Notes: generated from the letters alone by a model not told the origin. Positions 1-7,151 are shown, numbered from the stretch's first letter. The stretch is DNA of 8,565 nt from Bacteroidales bacterium UBA5266 (GCA_002411545.1 DHTG01000097.1:12538-21102); one strand, 5' to 3'. Numbers and translations are program-made.

Positions 1-147
1 TTACATAAAATTGCTTTATGCTTTCTTAGTAAGCCAAGTAGTTAGGTGGTTTTCTTTATATAAGGAAGCCTTTATTATTTGTTATATGCAACAAACAAAT
101 TTAATGTATTTAAAAGACAGACAGATAGTATAATTTATGTGATTTTT
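1..147. other. Left-edge non-coding or partial region
   Basis: No gene can be assigned here. Plus-strand frame 2 is open from the window edge to a TAA at 131-133 (43 codons), so the 3' end of an upstream gene is possible. Frame 1 is open only to a TAG at 43-45. A hairpin at 48-56/62-70 (9 pairs, two of them G-T wobbles, 5-base loop) is followed by a T-rich stretch and could be a terminator if the upstream gene ends at 45. The two readings exclude each other, and sequence left of the window is needed to decide. Confidence 0.3.
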
Positions 148-179
148 TTTAGTAACGAATGTTTTTTTTCATATTTTTG
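148..179 (+). promoter_or_regulatory. Bacteroidota-type promoter for the POT transporter
   Basis: TATTTTTG at 172-179 is a full match to the Bacteroidota -7 element TAnnTTTG. A TTTA at 148-151 lies 20 bases upstream, close to the -33 consensus TTTG. Two 8-base T tracts (143-150 and 162-169) flank it. The predicted transcription start is near 186, giving a leader of about 38 nt before the ATG at 224. This is a consensus match only. Confidence 0.55.
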
Positions 180-223
180 CACCTTAAAATTTTGTATATA
201 ATTATTAATTAAAATTATCAATT

Positions 224-1735
224 ATGTTTAAAAATCATCCCAAAGGATTATTAGCAGCTGCATTGGCAAATATGGGAGAACGCTTTGGTTTTTATACCAT
301 GATGGCCATATTGTCGTTGTTCCTAATGGCGAAATTCGGACTTACCGGAGGACAAGCCGGGCTTATTTATTCGATTTTTTATTTTTCGATTTATGTGTTG
401 TCGTTTGTAGGAGGTTTAATAGCCGACCGGACCAAAAACTTTAAAGGAACCATTTTAATTGGTTTAATTATGATGGCTGTTGGTTATTTTCTTATCGCCA
501 TTCCTACCGGAACGCCGGTTCCTCAAAATCAGTTTGCTATCTTTTTAGCCATGACATGTTTTGGCTTGCTGGTTATTGCATTTGGTAATGGCTTGTTTAA
601 AGGCAACTTACAAGCTTTGGTTGGTCAAATGTATGATAATCCGAAATATTCAAACATGCGTGATGCAGGGTTTCAATGGTTTTATATGTTTATCAATGTA
701 GGTGCTATATTTGCTCCTTTGGCCGCTGTTGGAGTAAGAAACTGGTGGGTGAATTCACATGGTTTTAAATATAATCCTGATCTTCCGGCTTTATGTCATC
801 AACAGTTAAACGGTTCACTTCAGGGCGATGCTATGATGCGTTTTCAAGATTTATCGGCGCAAGTTGGTTGTACGACAACGGATTTATCTACTTTTGCCAG
901 TGATTATTTAAATGTTTTTGCTACCGGATTTCATTATGCTTTTGCCGTAGCTATTTTTGCAATGGCTATTTCATTGGTAATATATTTGGCTAATAAGAAA
1001 AAATTTCCCAATCCTTCGGATAAAGAAAAAGCCGTTGGTGTTCAAGCTGACGAAATGAGTGTGGCTGAAATCAGACAACGTATGTATGCATTGTTTGCCG
1101 TTTTTGCTGTGGTTATTTTCTTTTGGTTCTCATTCCATCAAAATGGATTAACCTTAACTTTCTTTGCCCGTGATTATACTTTATTAAGAATTGGTAGTTT
1201 CGAAATTACGGCAGAGTTATTCCAATCCATGAATCCGTTTTTTGTGGTATTTCTGACTCCGATAGTGATGGCATTTTTTGGTTGGTTGCGTGCCAAAGGT
1301 AAAGAACCTTCCACACCAAAGAAAATTGCTATCGGTATGGCTATTGCAGCTATTGCTTATGTTGTGATGCTTATAGGATCATATAATGTACCATCTTATG
1401 CTAATTTAACCGCTCAAGGCGGATTAACGGATGCGCAACGAGTAACACCTTTCCTATTAATAGGAACCTATTTTATTTTAACGGTAGCGGAATTATTTAT
1501 TTCTCCGCTCGGTATTTCTTTCGTCTCTAAAGTAGCTCCTCCAAAATACCAAGGGATGGCACAAGGTTTGTGGTTATGTGCAACAGCAGCCGGTAATCAA
1601 TTGTTATTTATCGGAGCCATTTTGTATGAAAGCATTCCTATTTGGGCTACATGGTTAGTGTTTGTTGTGGCTTGTCTCATATCTATGGTCGTAATGTTGT
1701 CTATGTTGAAATGGTTGGAAAGAGTTTCTAGTTAA
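224..1735 (+). CDS. POT/PTR2-family proton-dependent oligopeptide transporter
   Basis: This is an inner-membrane transporter of the proton-dependent oligopeptide (POT, MFS superfamily) family, 503 residues, full length. It probably imports di- and tripeptides. TM1 carries NMGERFGFY (16-24), the family's ExxERFxYY motif. The PTR2 signature FYMFINVGA lies at 153-161, the conserved TM4 lysine is K126, and AELFISPLG (422-430) holds the conserved TM10 glutamate E423. Hydrophobic segments cover about 8-35, 44-67, 75-93, 103-122, 151-172, 231-256, 287-305, 335-355, 367-385, 407-430, 445-468 and 472-496, which fits 12 helices. A long periplasmic loop (about 173-229) contains Cys191 and Cys216. Two acidic residues usual in the family are replaced: the first Glu of ExxER is Asn16, and the TM7 Glu (FEQ) is His305 (FHQ). 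The gene is monocistronic, with its own promoter and a strong terminator. Substrate cannot be told from sequence. Confidence 0.93.
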   Translation: MFKNHPKGLLAAALANMGERFGFYTMMAILSLFLMAKFGLTGGQAGLIYSIFYFSIYVLSFVGGLIADRTKNFKGTILIGLIMMAVGYFLIAIPTGTPVPQNQFAIFLAMTCFGLLVIAFGNGLFKGNLQALVGQMYDNPKYSNMRDAGFQWFYMFINVGAIFAPLAAVGVRNWWVNSHGFKYNPDLPALCHQQLNGSLQGDAMMRFQDLSAQVGCTTTDLSTFASDYLNVFATGFHYAFAVAIFAMAISLVIYLANKKKFPNPSDKEKAVGVQADEMSVAEIRQRMYALFAVFAVVIFFWFSFHQNGLTLTFFARDYTLLRIGSFEITAELFQSMNPFFVVFLTPIVMAFFGWLRAKGKEPSTPKKIAIGMAIAAIAYVVMLIGSYNVPSYANLTAQGGLTDAQRVTPFLLIGTYFILTVAELFISPLGISFVSKVAPPKYQGMAQGLWLCATAAGNQLLFIGAILYESIPIWATWLVFVVACLISMVVMLSMLKWLERVSS

Positions 1736-1756
1736 AATAGTATAATCTACAGATAT

Positions 1757-1792
1757 AAAACCGCTTTATTATGGGATAAGGCGGTTTTTTTT
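1757..1792 (+). terminator. Strong rho-independent terminator after the POT gene
   Basis: A 13-pair stem (1757-1769 with 1776-1788, one G-T wobble) has a 6-base loop and a CCGC/GCGG core. It leads into an uninterrupted run of eight T at 1785-1792. It begins 21 bases after the transporter stop codon and separates that gene from maf. Confidence 0.9.
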
Positions 1793-1845
1793 ATATTAAT
1801 TCAAAAATAACCTATAAATGATAATAAAAGAGTGTTATAAATGAG

Positions 1846-1853
1846 TACTTTTG
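1846..1853 (+). promoter_or_regulatory. -7 promoter element for maf
   Basis: TACTTTTG matches the Bacteroidota TAnnTTTG element. It lies 16 bases before the maf ATG at 1870, so the leader would be only about 10 nt. No good -33 TTTG is visible at the expected spacing, so this is a weaker call than the promoter at 148-179. Confidence 0.4.
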
Positions 1854-1869
1854 TAAAAATAATTGAAAG

Positions 1870-2472
1870 ATGTTTCTTTTAGAAAAATTAAAAAAATATC
1901 ACCTTGTATTAGCTTCAAAATCGCCGCGTCGTCAGGAATTGTTGTCTCAGATGGGAATAACATTTTCGGTTTGCGATAGTTTTGTCGACGAATATGTATG
2001 TCAGAATGTATCTACCTACAAACTTGCCCAAAGTTTAGCTCAACAAAAAGCAGAAGCCGTATTTGAATTATATAAAAATCAAGAAAATATAATTGTAATA
2101 GGGGGAGATACCATTGTTACTCATAAAGAAGAAATAATGGGGAAACCGCTTGATAGGAGCGATGCTATCCGTATGTTAAAAATATTATCGGGTAAACAGC
2201 ACTCCGTGATTAGCGGTTTATGTGTAATTCTACATGGACAGATACACACCGCTTATGATGAAGCCAAAGTTAGTTTTTCCGAATTATCAGCGGATGATTT
2301 AACTTACTATGTTGACCATTATGCTCCTTATGATAAAGCCGGAGCCTATGGTATTCAGGAATGGATAGGTTTTAGAGGAATTGAACACATCGAAGGGTCG
2401 TTTTTTACAATTATGGGTTTGCCTACTCATGTGTTATGGCAAATGTTGGAACGTTTGTTAAATAAAAAATAA
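1870..2472 (+). CDS. maf: Maf family nucleotide pyrophosphatase (YhdE-type, probable dTTP/UTP specificity)
   Basis: This is a cytoplasmic house-cleaning enzyme that hydrolyses nucleoside triphosphates to monophosphate and pyrophosphate; 200 residues, normal length for the family. The N-terminal phosphate-binding motif SKSPRR is at 16-21. The conserved GGDT (78-81) supplies the catalytic Asp80, followed by GKP (91-93). YDKAGAYGIQ (154-163) is the signature of the YhdE/B. subtilis Maf branch (dTTP/UTP, also modified pyrimidines) rather than the YceF branch. The C-terminal EGSFFTIMGLP (175-185) matches the family's GS...GLP motif. The ATG at 1870 is preceded by an A-rich leader. The gene is probably cotranscribed with the TPR gene 50 bases downstream, because neither a terminator nor a TAnnTTTG element lies between them. 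Confidence 0.93.
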   Translation: MFLLEKLKKYHLVLASKSPRRQELLSQMGITFSVCDSFVDEYVCQNVSTYKLAQSLAQQKAEAVFELYKNQENIIVIGGDTIVTHKEEIMGKPLDRSDAIRMLKILSGKQHSVISGLCVILHGQIHTAYDEAKVSFSELSADDLTYYVDHYAPYDKAGAYGIQEWIGFRGIEHIEGSFFTIMGLPTHVLWQMLERLLNKK

Positions 2473-2522
2473 ATCTATACATATTCACGTTGTCTTTTAA
2501 ATCAATTGATATTGGAATAGCC

Positions 2523-3152
2523 ATGAAAGGAAAGATGTTATTTGTTTTATTTTTGCCTATTGTCATACAGGCTCAAAGTGTAAAAAATGGTGTTAAAGCT
2601 CGTGCCTTGATCGAAAAGGCTTATGCAGCGAATGCAGCTAACTCATATCAAGAAGCTTTGACTTATTTCATACAAGCAGATTCATTGTCATCGGCTGTTT
2701 TTACTTCGGATGATTATAATAATATGGGAGGTTCTTATTTCAAATTAGGAGAGTATAGGCAGGCTATAGCTATGTCGAAAAGGTCACTTTTATTGGATTC
2801 GAATAATATACATGCTTTTCTCAATATGGGAATTGCTTACGGTATGCTTGATAGTCATTTGTTAGCAATAGAATGTTATCAAAAAGTCGTTCTAATGAAC
2901 CCTACACAAACACAAGCCTACTTTAATATGGCCTTGAGTTATCAACAGCTAAAAGAAAAAGCTAAAGCCTTAGAGGTTTATCAAAAAATCATTGAAATAG
3001 AACCTGACAATGCAAAAGCTTTTATAAATATGGGTATTGTTTACGGAGAGTTAGGAAATTATAAAAAATTAGTTGAATGTTATCAACAGGCAGCTCGTTT
3101 AGGAAATAAAGTAGCGCAAGATTATTTGTCTAAAAGCGGGCATGGTTGGTGA
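2523..3152 (+). CDS. Secreted tetratricopeptide-repeat protein
   Basis: This 209-residue protein consists of a signal peptide and TPR repeats. The ATG at 2523 is chosen because it puts a typical signal sequence at the N terminus: Lys2 and Lys4, a hydrophobic core 5-15 (MLFVLFLPIVI) and a likely cleavage near Ala17. Starting at an in-frame TTG at 2490 would place 11 polar residues before it. About five TPR units follow, at about 28-60 (degenerate), 63-96, 97-130, 131-164 and 165-198, with the usual N-x-G/A-x-x-Y and A-x-x-x-Y-x-K-A/V pattern, for example FNMALSYQQL at 134-143. It ends in a short polar tail. TPRs are protein-binding scaffolds and there is no catalytic domain, so the partner is unknown. 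It is probably periplasmic; no lipobox Cys is present. It follows maf and converges on the purF-like gene. Confidence 0.85.
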   Translation: MKGKMLFVLFLPIVIQAQSVKNGVKARALIEKAYAANAANSYQEALTYFIQADSLSSAVFTSDDYNNMGGSYFKLGEYRQAIAMSKRSLLLDSNNIHAFLNMGIAYGMLDSHLLAIECYQKVVLMNPTQTQAYFNMALSYQQLKEKAKALEVYQKIIEIEPDNAKAFINMGIVYGELGNYKKLVECYQQAARLGNKVAQDYLSKSGHGW

Positions 3153-3167
3153 TGAATTAATTACCAA
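3146..3167 (+). terminator. Weak hairpin spanning the two convergent stop codons
   Basis: TTGGTGAT (3146-3153) pairs with ATTACCAA (3160-3167) across a 6-base loop: 8 pairs with one G-U on the plus-strand RNA. It covers the TGA of the TPR gene and the stop of the purF-like gene. Neither side has a T run, so it is not a classical intrinsic terminator. It may mark the 3' end of the plus-strand transcript. Confidence 0.25.
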
Positions 3168-5062
3168 GCGCGTTCTTGTCGATTTTCGATGTAATTGATA
3201 AAAGAACGATTCAATACTTTAAACCCTCCGGGAGTAGGGTAATTGCCTGTAAAATACCAATCCCCTTGATGCTGAGGACATGCTTTGTGTAAATCATCCA
3301 CGCTATTGTAAATAATATCCAAAGGAGTGTCAATATCTTCCGGTAAAATAAGTTCGGCAATTTTTCGTGATATTTGTTCATATGTAAAAAGCGCATAAAT
3401 ATCTTTTACATAATTTGCGATTTTTTCTTTTGGATAGTTTTCCTGTTCTTTGGCTTTACGATACACTTCGTCGATAATCTGTTCTTGATGTGTTTCTTTT
3501 AACAAAGCAATGGCTGCTTGGAAAGCGACAAAATCGCCTAAACGACTCATGTCTATACCATAACAATCGGGATAACGAATTTGAGGGGCAGACGAAGCGA
3601 TGATGAGTTTTCGTGGATGCAAACGATGCAACATGCGAATAATACTTTGTTTTAAGGTAGTTCCTCTGACAATGGAGTCATCGAGCACAACCAAATTATC
3701 CATGTCTTTTTCAATGGTTCCATAGGTAATGTCATAGATGTGAGTTACCATTTCATCGCGCTGATTGTCTTGTGTGATAAAAGTACGTAATTTAGCATCT
3801 TTCACGGCAATTTGTTCAAATCGGGGCATGTATGAAAGGATATCTTCTATTAAATCAGGGGTTAAATTTTCTTTTTCCTCTAATAATCGTTTTTTCTTTA
3901 TAGCATTGCCATGTTGTCTCAATGCATCAATTAAACCGTTAAAAGCAACCAATGCGGTATTGGGAATATAAGAAAATATAGTATGTTTCAAGTCATTATT
4001 TATAGACTGTAAGATATAGGGCATTAAATAGGCTCCTAAGGCTTTACGTTCTTTATAAATATCTTGATCGGTTCCGCGTGAAAAATATATTCTTTCAAAG
4101 GAACAGGATTTGTTTGTAAGGGGAGGATTGCATGTTTTAAGGGATATTTCTCCATCACGTTTGATAATTAAGGCATTTCCCTGTGGGATTTCTTTGATAG
4201 ATTGTGCTTCTAAATCAAAGGCCGTTTGAATGGCCGGGCGCTCGGAAGCTACAACCACCATTTCTTCGTTTTGATAATAAAATGCCGGTCGTATACCGGA
4301 TGGATCGCGTAAGACAAAGGCATCGCCATGACCTAACATACCTGCAAAAACATATCCACCATCCCATTTTTGGGAAGCTCCTTGCAAGATTTTTTGTATG
4401 TCGATATGCTTTTGAATTTGACGAGATATATCAAACTTATTCAATCCTTGTGCTTTGTAATATTTATATAAATCATCATTCGCTTTGTTTACGTGGTTAG
4501 CAATGGTTTCCAGCAAGGTAATGGTGTCGCCTGTTTCAATGGGATGCTGACCTAATGCGACCAAATCAGCAAATAACTCATCAGAATTGGTTAAGTTAAA
4601 ATTACCCGCGACAACGATACTTCTTGACATCCAAGTATTATTAATGATAAACGGATGCACCGTGCTAATGTCGTTTTTTCCATAGGTTCCGTAACGTAAA
4701 TGTCCTAAAAATAATTCGGATACAAAAGGTAGATTTTCTTTTAACCATGGAATATCTTTCAATAAATAGGGTCGGTTATCAGCAATTTGTTGCAGTTGAT
4801 CATAAACAGGGGTGAAACAATCACGGATAGGAGTGGATGAATTGGAGCGCTGTCTGTTAATATAGTGTAAGCCTTCTTTTTGATTAAATTTAATGGCGGC
4901 TATTCCGGCGCCATCTTGTCCACGATTGTGTTGCTTTTGCATCAAAAGATAGAGTTTATTTAAGCCCCAAAAGGGAGAACCGTATTTTTCCACATAATAA
5001 TCTAAAGGTTGTAATAAACGAAGTAATACAATCCCGCATTCATGTTTAATAGCTTCACTCAT
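3161..5062 (-). CDS. purF: Long-form amidophosphoribosyltransferase (PurF family)
   Basis: PurF makes 5-phosphoribosylamine from PRPP and glutamine, the first step of purine synthesis, in the cytoplasm. At 633 residues this is much longer than the usual 470-510 and matches the long Bacteroidota form. The N-terminal glutaminase domain has Cys9 (HECGI), so an 8-residue propeptide would have to be removed to free the nucleophile. It also has HNRGQDGAG (45-53), GHLRYGTYG (120-128), GNFNL (153-157) and DPSGIRP (253-259). The C-terminal phosphoribosyltransferase domain has FERIYFSRG (322-330) and the PRPP loop VVLDDSIVRGTT (458-469), then RYPDCYGID (496-504) and YFTGNYPTPGG (603-613). The canonical C-terminal CxxC before FTGxYPT, which ligates Fe-S in B. 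subtilis-type enzymes, is absent. The start lies 2 bases after the SDR stop, which implies translational coupling. Many Bacteroidota carry this form beside a standard PurF, so its exact role is less sure than its family. Confidence 0.88.
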   Translation of the reverse strand: MSEAIKHECGIVLLRLLQPLDYYVEKYGSPFWGLNKLYLLMQKQHNRGQDGAGIAAIKFNQKEGLHYINRQRSNSSTPIRDCFTPVYDQLQQIADNRPYLLKDIPWLKENLPFVSELFLGHLRYGTYGKNDISTVHPFIINNTWMSRSIVVAGNFNLTNSDELFADLVALGQHPIETGDTITLLETIANHVNKANDDLYKYYKAQGLNKFDISRQIQKHIDIQKILQGASQKWDGGYVFAGMLGHGDAFVLRDPSGIRPAFYYQNEEMVVVASERPAIQTAFDLEAQSIKEIPQGNALIIKRDGEISLKTCNPPLTNKSCSFERIYFSRGTDQDIYKERKALGAYLMPYILQSINNDLKHTIFSYIPNTALVAFNGLIDALRQHGNAIKKKRLLEEKENLTPDLIEDILSYMPRFEQIAVKDAKLRTFITQDNQRDEMVTHIYDITYGTIEKDMDNLVVLDDSIVRGTTLKQSIIRMLHRLHPRKLIIASSAPQIRYPDCYGIDMSRLGDFVAFQAAIALLKETHQEQIIDEVYRKAKEQENYPKEKIANYVKDIYALFTYEQISRKIAELILPEDIDTPLDIIYNSVDDLHKACPQHQGDWYFTGNYPTPGGFKVLNRSFINYIENRQERAW

Positions 5063-5064
5063 GG

Positions 5065-5865
5065 TTACATAGATTTAATGTTTCTGGCTAATTTGGCGGC
5101 TATAGCAGGGAAAAAGCGCTTTATATAGGTCATGACTAATTCTTTGCTACCAACCAACACTTCTCTTTTCTTATGATAAACAGCTTTTATTATTATTTTA
5201 GCTGCTTTTTGGGGTGTAATACCCGATGCTTGACCGCTGTCCATTTTTCCGTGGGGTGTGCCGTCTTTTTCTAATGCATAGAATGAAATGTTGGTACGAA
5301 CCCTTCCAGGGCAAACAAGGGTTACACGGATATTTTGATCGTAGCATTCAGCATGTACCGTTTCGAAAAAACCGTACAAAGCATGTTTGGATGACGAATA
5401 AGCTGAACGCAACGGAAAGCCGAAACGGCCGGCTATGCTGGTAGTAACTACCAATTGTCCACCCCCTTGTTTTATCATGTGTGGAAGTAAAGTTTTTGTT
5501 AAAATAACTGGCGCAAAATAGTTAACTTCCATAATTTTACGAATTACATCCATGCTTGTCTCCATGGCGTTGGCCCGTTGACTAATGCCGGCATTGTTAT
5601 ATAATATGTCAATGCGTCCAAAGCATTTCAACGCTTTATGAGCCAATGATTCTAATTCGGAAGTAAGTGATAAGTCAAAAGTGAGTGTTGTTGTGTCGGT
5701 AGCACCTAATTGTATGCATTTTTCTTTTACCTTTTCCAATAAATCTGTTTCAAGTGCAGTAAGTATAAGGATAGCCCCTTCTTTGGCAAAAGCATAAGCA
5801 CAAGCTTCGCCTATGCCCGAAGAAGCTCCTGTAATCCAAATGACTTTGTTGTTGAATCTTTTCAT
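5065..5865 (-). CDS. Short-chain dehydrogenase/reductase; candidate 3-ketocapnine reductase
   Basis: This is a classical SDR of 266 residues. The Rossmann motif TGASSGIG is at 12-19, the adenine-contact Asp64 in DLS, and NNAG at 90-93. The catalytic tetrad is Asn115, Ser143, Tyr156 and Lys160 (YSSSK). Where many NADPH-dependent members have an Arg after beta-2 (LxAR), this one reads TALE (36-39), so cofactor preference is unclear. The C terminus (about 240-266) is basic and amphipathic (IKRFFPAIAAKLARNIK at 248-264) and may touch the membrane, as in DHRS7-like lipid reductases. The gene sits 5 bases after the cysteate-synthase-like gene and 2 bases before purF. From this context I infer that it reduces the beta-keto group of 3-ketocapnine, as 3-ketosphinganine reductase does in sphingolipid synthesis. 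The SDR fold and active site are certain; the substrate is inference. Confidence 0.82.
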   Translation of the reverse strand: MKRFNNKVIWITGASSGIGEACAYAFAKEGAILILTALETDLLEKVKEKCIQLGATDTTTLTFDLSLTSELESLAHKALKCFGRIDILYNNAGISQRANAMETSMDVIRKIMEVNYFAPVILTKTLLPHMIKQGGGQLVVTTSIAGRFGFPLRSAYSSSKHALYGFFETVHAECYDQNIRVTLVCPGRVRTNISFYALEKDGTPHGKMDSGQASGITPQKAAKIIIKAVYHKKREVLVGSKELVMTYIKRFFPAIAAKLARNIKSM

Positions 5866-5870
5866 ATGTA

Positions 5871-7082
5871 TTATAAGGATTTAACAAATGATTTAGCTCT
5901 ATGAGCCGCTTCACCCAAATTGATAAGTACGGTTTCACCATTCTTGATTTGATTTTTTTTCAATGCTTCATAAAAACCGGCTAAACATACGATGGAAGCA
6001 GGACCAAACAATAGATTCTTTTCCTTTTTTACCGAACGGGCAAAATCCAAAAGTTCACTTTCTTTGATTCGTAAGAAATTCCCTTTGCTTTTTCTAACAA
6101 TAGGCGCCACCACGGGATACATACCCGGATTGCCGGTAGAAAGGATGGAGACAATGGTTTGTGGATTATCAATCACCGGATATTGTTTTTCATATTCTTT
6201 AGGAAAGTTTTGTTCTTGAGCCTTTTCCCATGCTTGAACCATAGGATCGCAAGTGTCTTGTTGAACCAATAACATACGGGGTAATTTTACTTCCGGATAA
6301 TAAGATTCTATTTCCCTGACACCTTTATCGATAGCGATAGGACCCGTACCGCCGCTTACTGCTTGAATATACACATCGGGCATTTTTCCCAGCTGACGCA
6401 TAAACTCAAATACCATAGTTCGTTTAGCTTCCACACGAATAGGATCAATGTTACCGGCCGATATCAATACTTTATGTTGATTGTGAAAGTCGGCGGCTAA
6501 CTTTTTGGCATAAGCATAATCGCCATCGGCAACGCAGATATTTTGTTTATAGCTTTTAATGGCTTCAACCGTTTCTTTTTCCACACAATCGGGGACGAAA
6601 ATCGTAAATTTAACACCTGCTATGGATAAGTATTTGCTATAGGCCGTTGCCGTATTCCCTGTGGAAGCCATGCAGTAAGCAGAAATATGATTTTCTTTAA
6701 ACAAGGAAGCAGCTAATGCGGCTGCTACATCTTTAAAGGTAGAAGTTCCTCCATTTAAGTCGTTGCGATAAATCAATACTTCACAATGGATACCATAAGT
6801 CTCTTTGGCATAATTTTCTAAATAATTCCATTTTTCAATAGGAATTGCTCCTTCTTTATTGGTAACGATATTGTTTTTCTTTTCCAAAGGAAGAAAATCA
6901 AAATAATGGAAAAAGTTATCAACATGCTTAGTATATAGGTCTTTTAATTTAGAATAATCTACATTATATATCACTTCCGCATGTTTACTTCCGCATTTCG
7001 GACATGCTTGGTTGAGTGCAAACCATTCGGCAAAACCGGAAACGCTTTCCTGACAATGCACGCATTTAATTTGATATTTCAT
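5871..7082 (-). CDS. PLP-dependent threonine-synthase-like enzyme; probable cysteate synthase
   Basis: This 403-residue fold-type II PLP enzyme would usually be called threonine synthase. An N-terminal zinc ribbon has Cys7/Cys10 and Cys27/Cys30. The PLP lysine is Lys117 in STFKD (114-118), the substrate loop is STGNTATA (140-147) and the PLP phosphate loop is SGGTG (243-247). Several segments recall, from memory, the Methanosarcina cysteate synthase, which evolved from threonine synthase: GKMPDVYIQAV (232-242) followed by the glycine loop, LPRMLLVQQ (267-275) with a downstream AWEKAQE (284-290), and the C-terminal GPASIVCLAGF (360-370) and LINLGEAAHRAK (386-397). That enzyme makes L-cysteate from O-phosphoserine and sulfite. 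The flanking genes, which would use and process cysteate, support this. An ordinary threonine synthase in Bacteroidota normally sits with thrA and thrB, and neither is here. The PLP family is certain and cysteate synthase is probable. Confidence 0.8.
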   Translation of the reverse strand: MKYQIKCVHCQESVSGFAEWFALNQACPKCGSKHAEVIYNVDYSKLKDLYTKHVDNFFHYFDFLPLEKKNNIVTNKEGAIPIEKWNYLENYAKETYGIHCEVLIYRNDLNGGTSTFKDVAAALAASLFKENHISAYCMASTGNTATAYSKYLSIAGVKFTIFVPDCVEKETVEAIKSYKQNICVADGDYAYAKKLAADFHNQHKVLISAGNIDPIRVEAKRTMVFEFMRQLGKMPDVYIQAVSGGTGPIAIDKGVREIESYYPEVKLPRMLLVQQDTCDPMVQAWEKAQEQNFPKEYEKQYPVIDNPQTIVSILSTGNPGMYPVVAPIVRKSKGNFLRIKESELLDFARSVKKEKNLLFGPASIVCLAGFYEALKKNQIKNGETVLINLGEAAHRAKSFVKSL

Positions 7083-7105
7083 TGATTCGTATTTAATTAA
7101 TATTT

Positions 7106-7143
7106 AAAAAGGTCTTACTTCCTTCCATGGATAATAAGACCTT
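7106..7143 (-). terminator. Terminator-like hairpin between the oxoamine synthase and cysteate-synthase-like genes
   Basis: A perfect 9-pair stem (7135-7143 with 7109-7117, AAGGTCTTA in minus-strand sense) has a 17-base loop and runs into five T (7110-7106). It starts 8 bases after the stop of the oxoamine synthase gene. The stem is only moderately GC-rich and the T run short, so partial readthrough into the downstream genes is likely. No TAnnTTTG element is seen between it and the next ATG. Confidence 0.65.
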
Positions 7144-7151
7144 AGATATGC

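Noticed and set aside
111..127. Short AGAC tandem repeat (agacagacagatag)
   Set aside because: Only two to three imperfect units; expected by chance and not a repeat element.
2490..2522. TTG start 33 bases upstream for the TPR protein
   Set aside because: It would put 11 polar residues in front of a clean signal peptide; the ATG at 2523 gives a standard secretory N terminus.
3765..4500. Antisense open frames inside the purF-like gene (3765-3971 and 4204-4500, plus strand)
   Set aside because: They lie wholly inside a gene with clear catalytic motifs on the other strand, and show no recognisable domain, promoter or sensible composition.
5871..7082. Ordinary threonine synthase
   Set aside because: No thrA/thrB neighbours, the blocks at 232-242 and 267-275 recall cysteate synthase, and the flanking genes fit cysteate use. 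It is not fully excluded without a tree or an assay.
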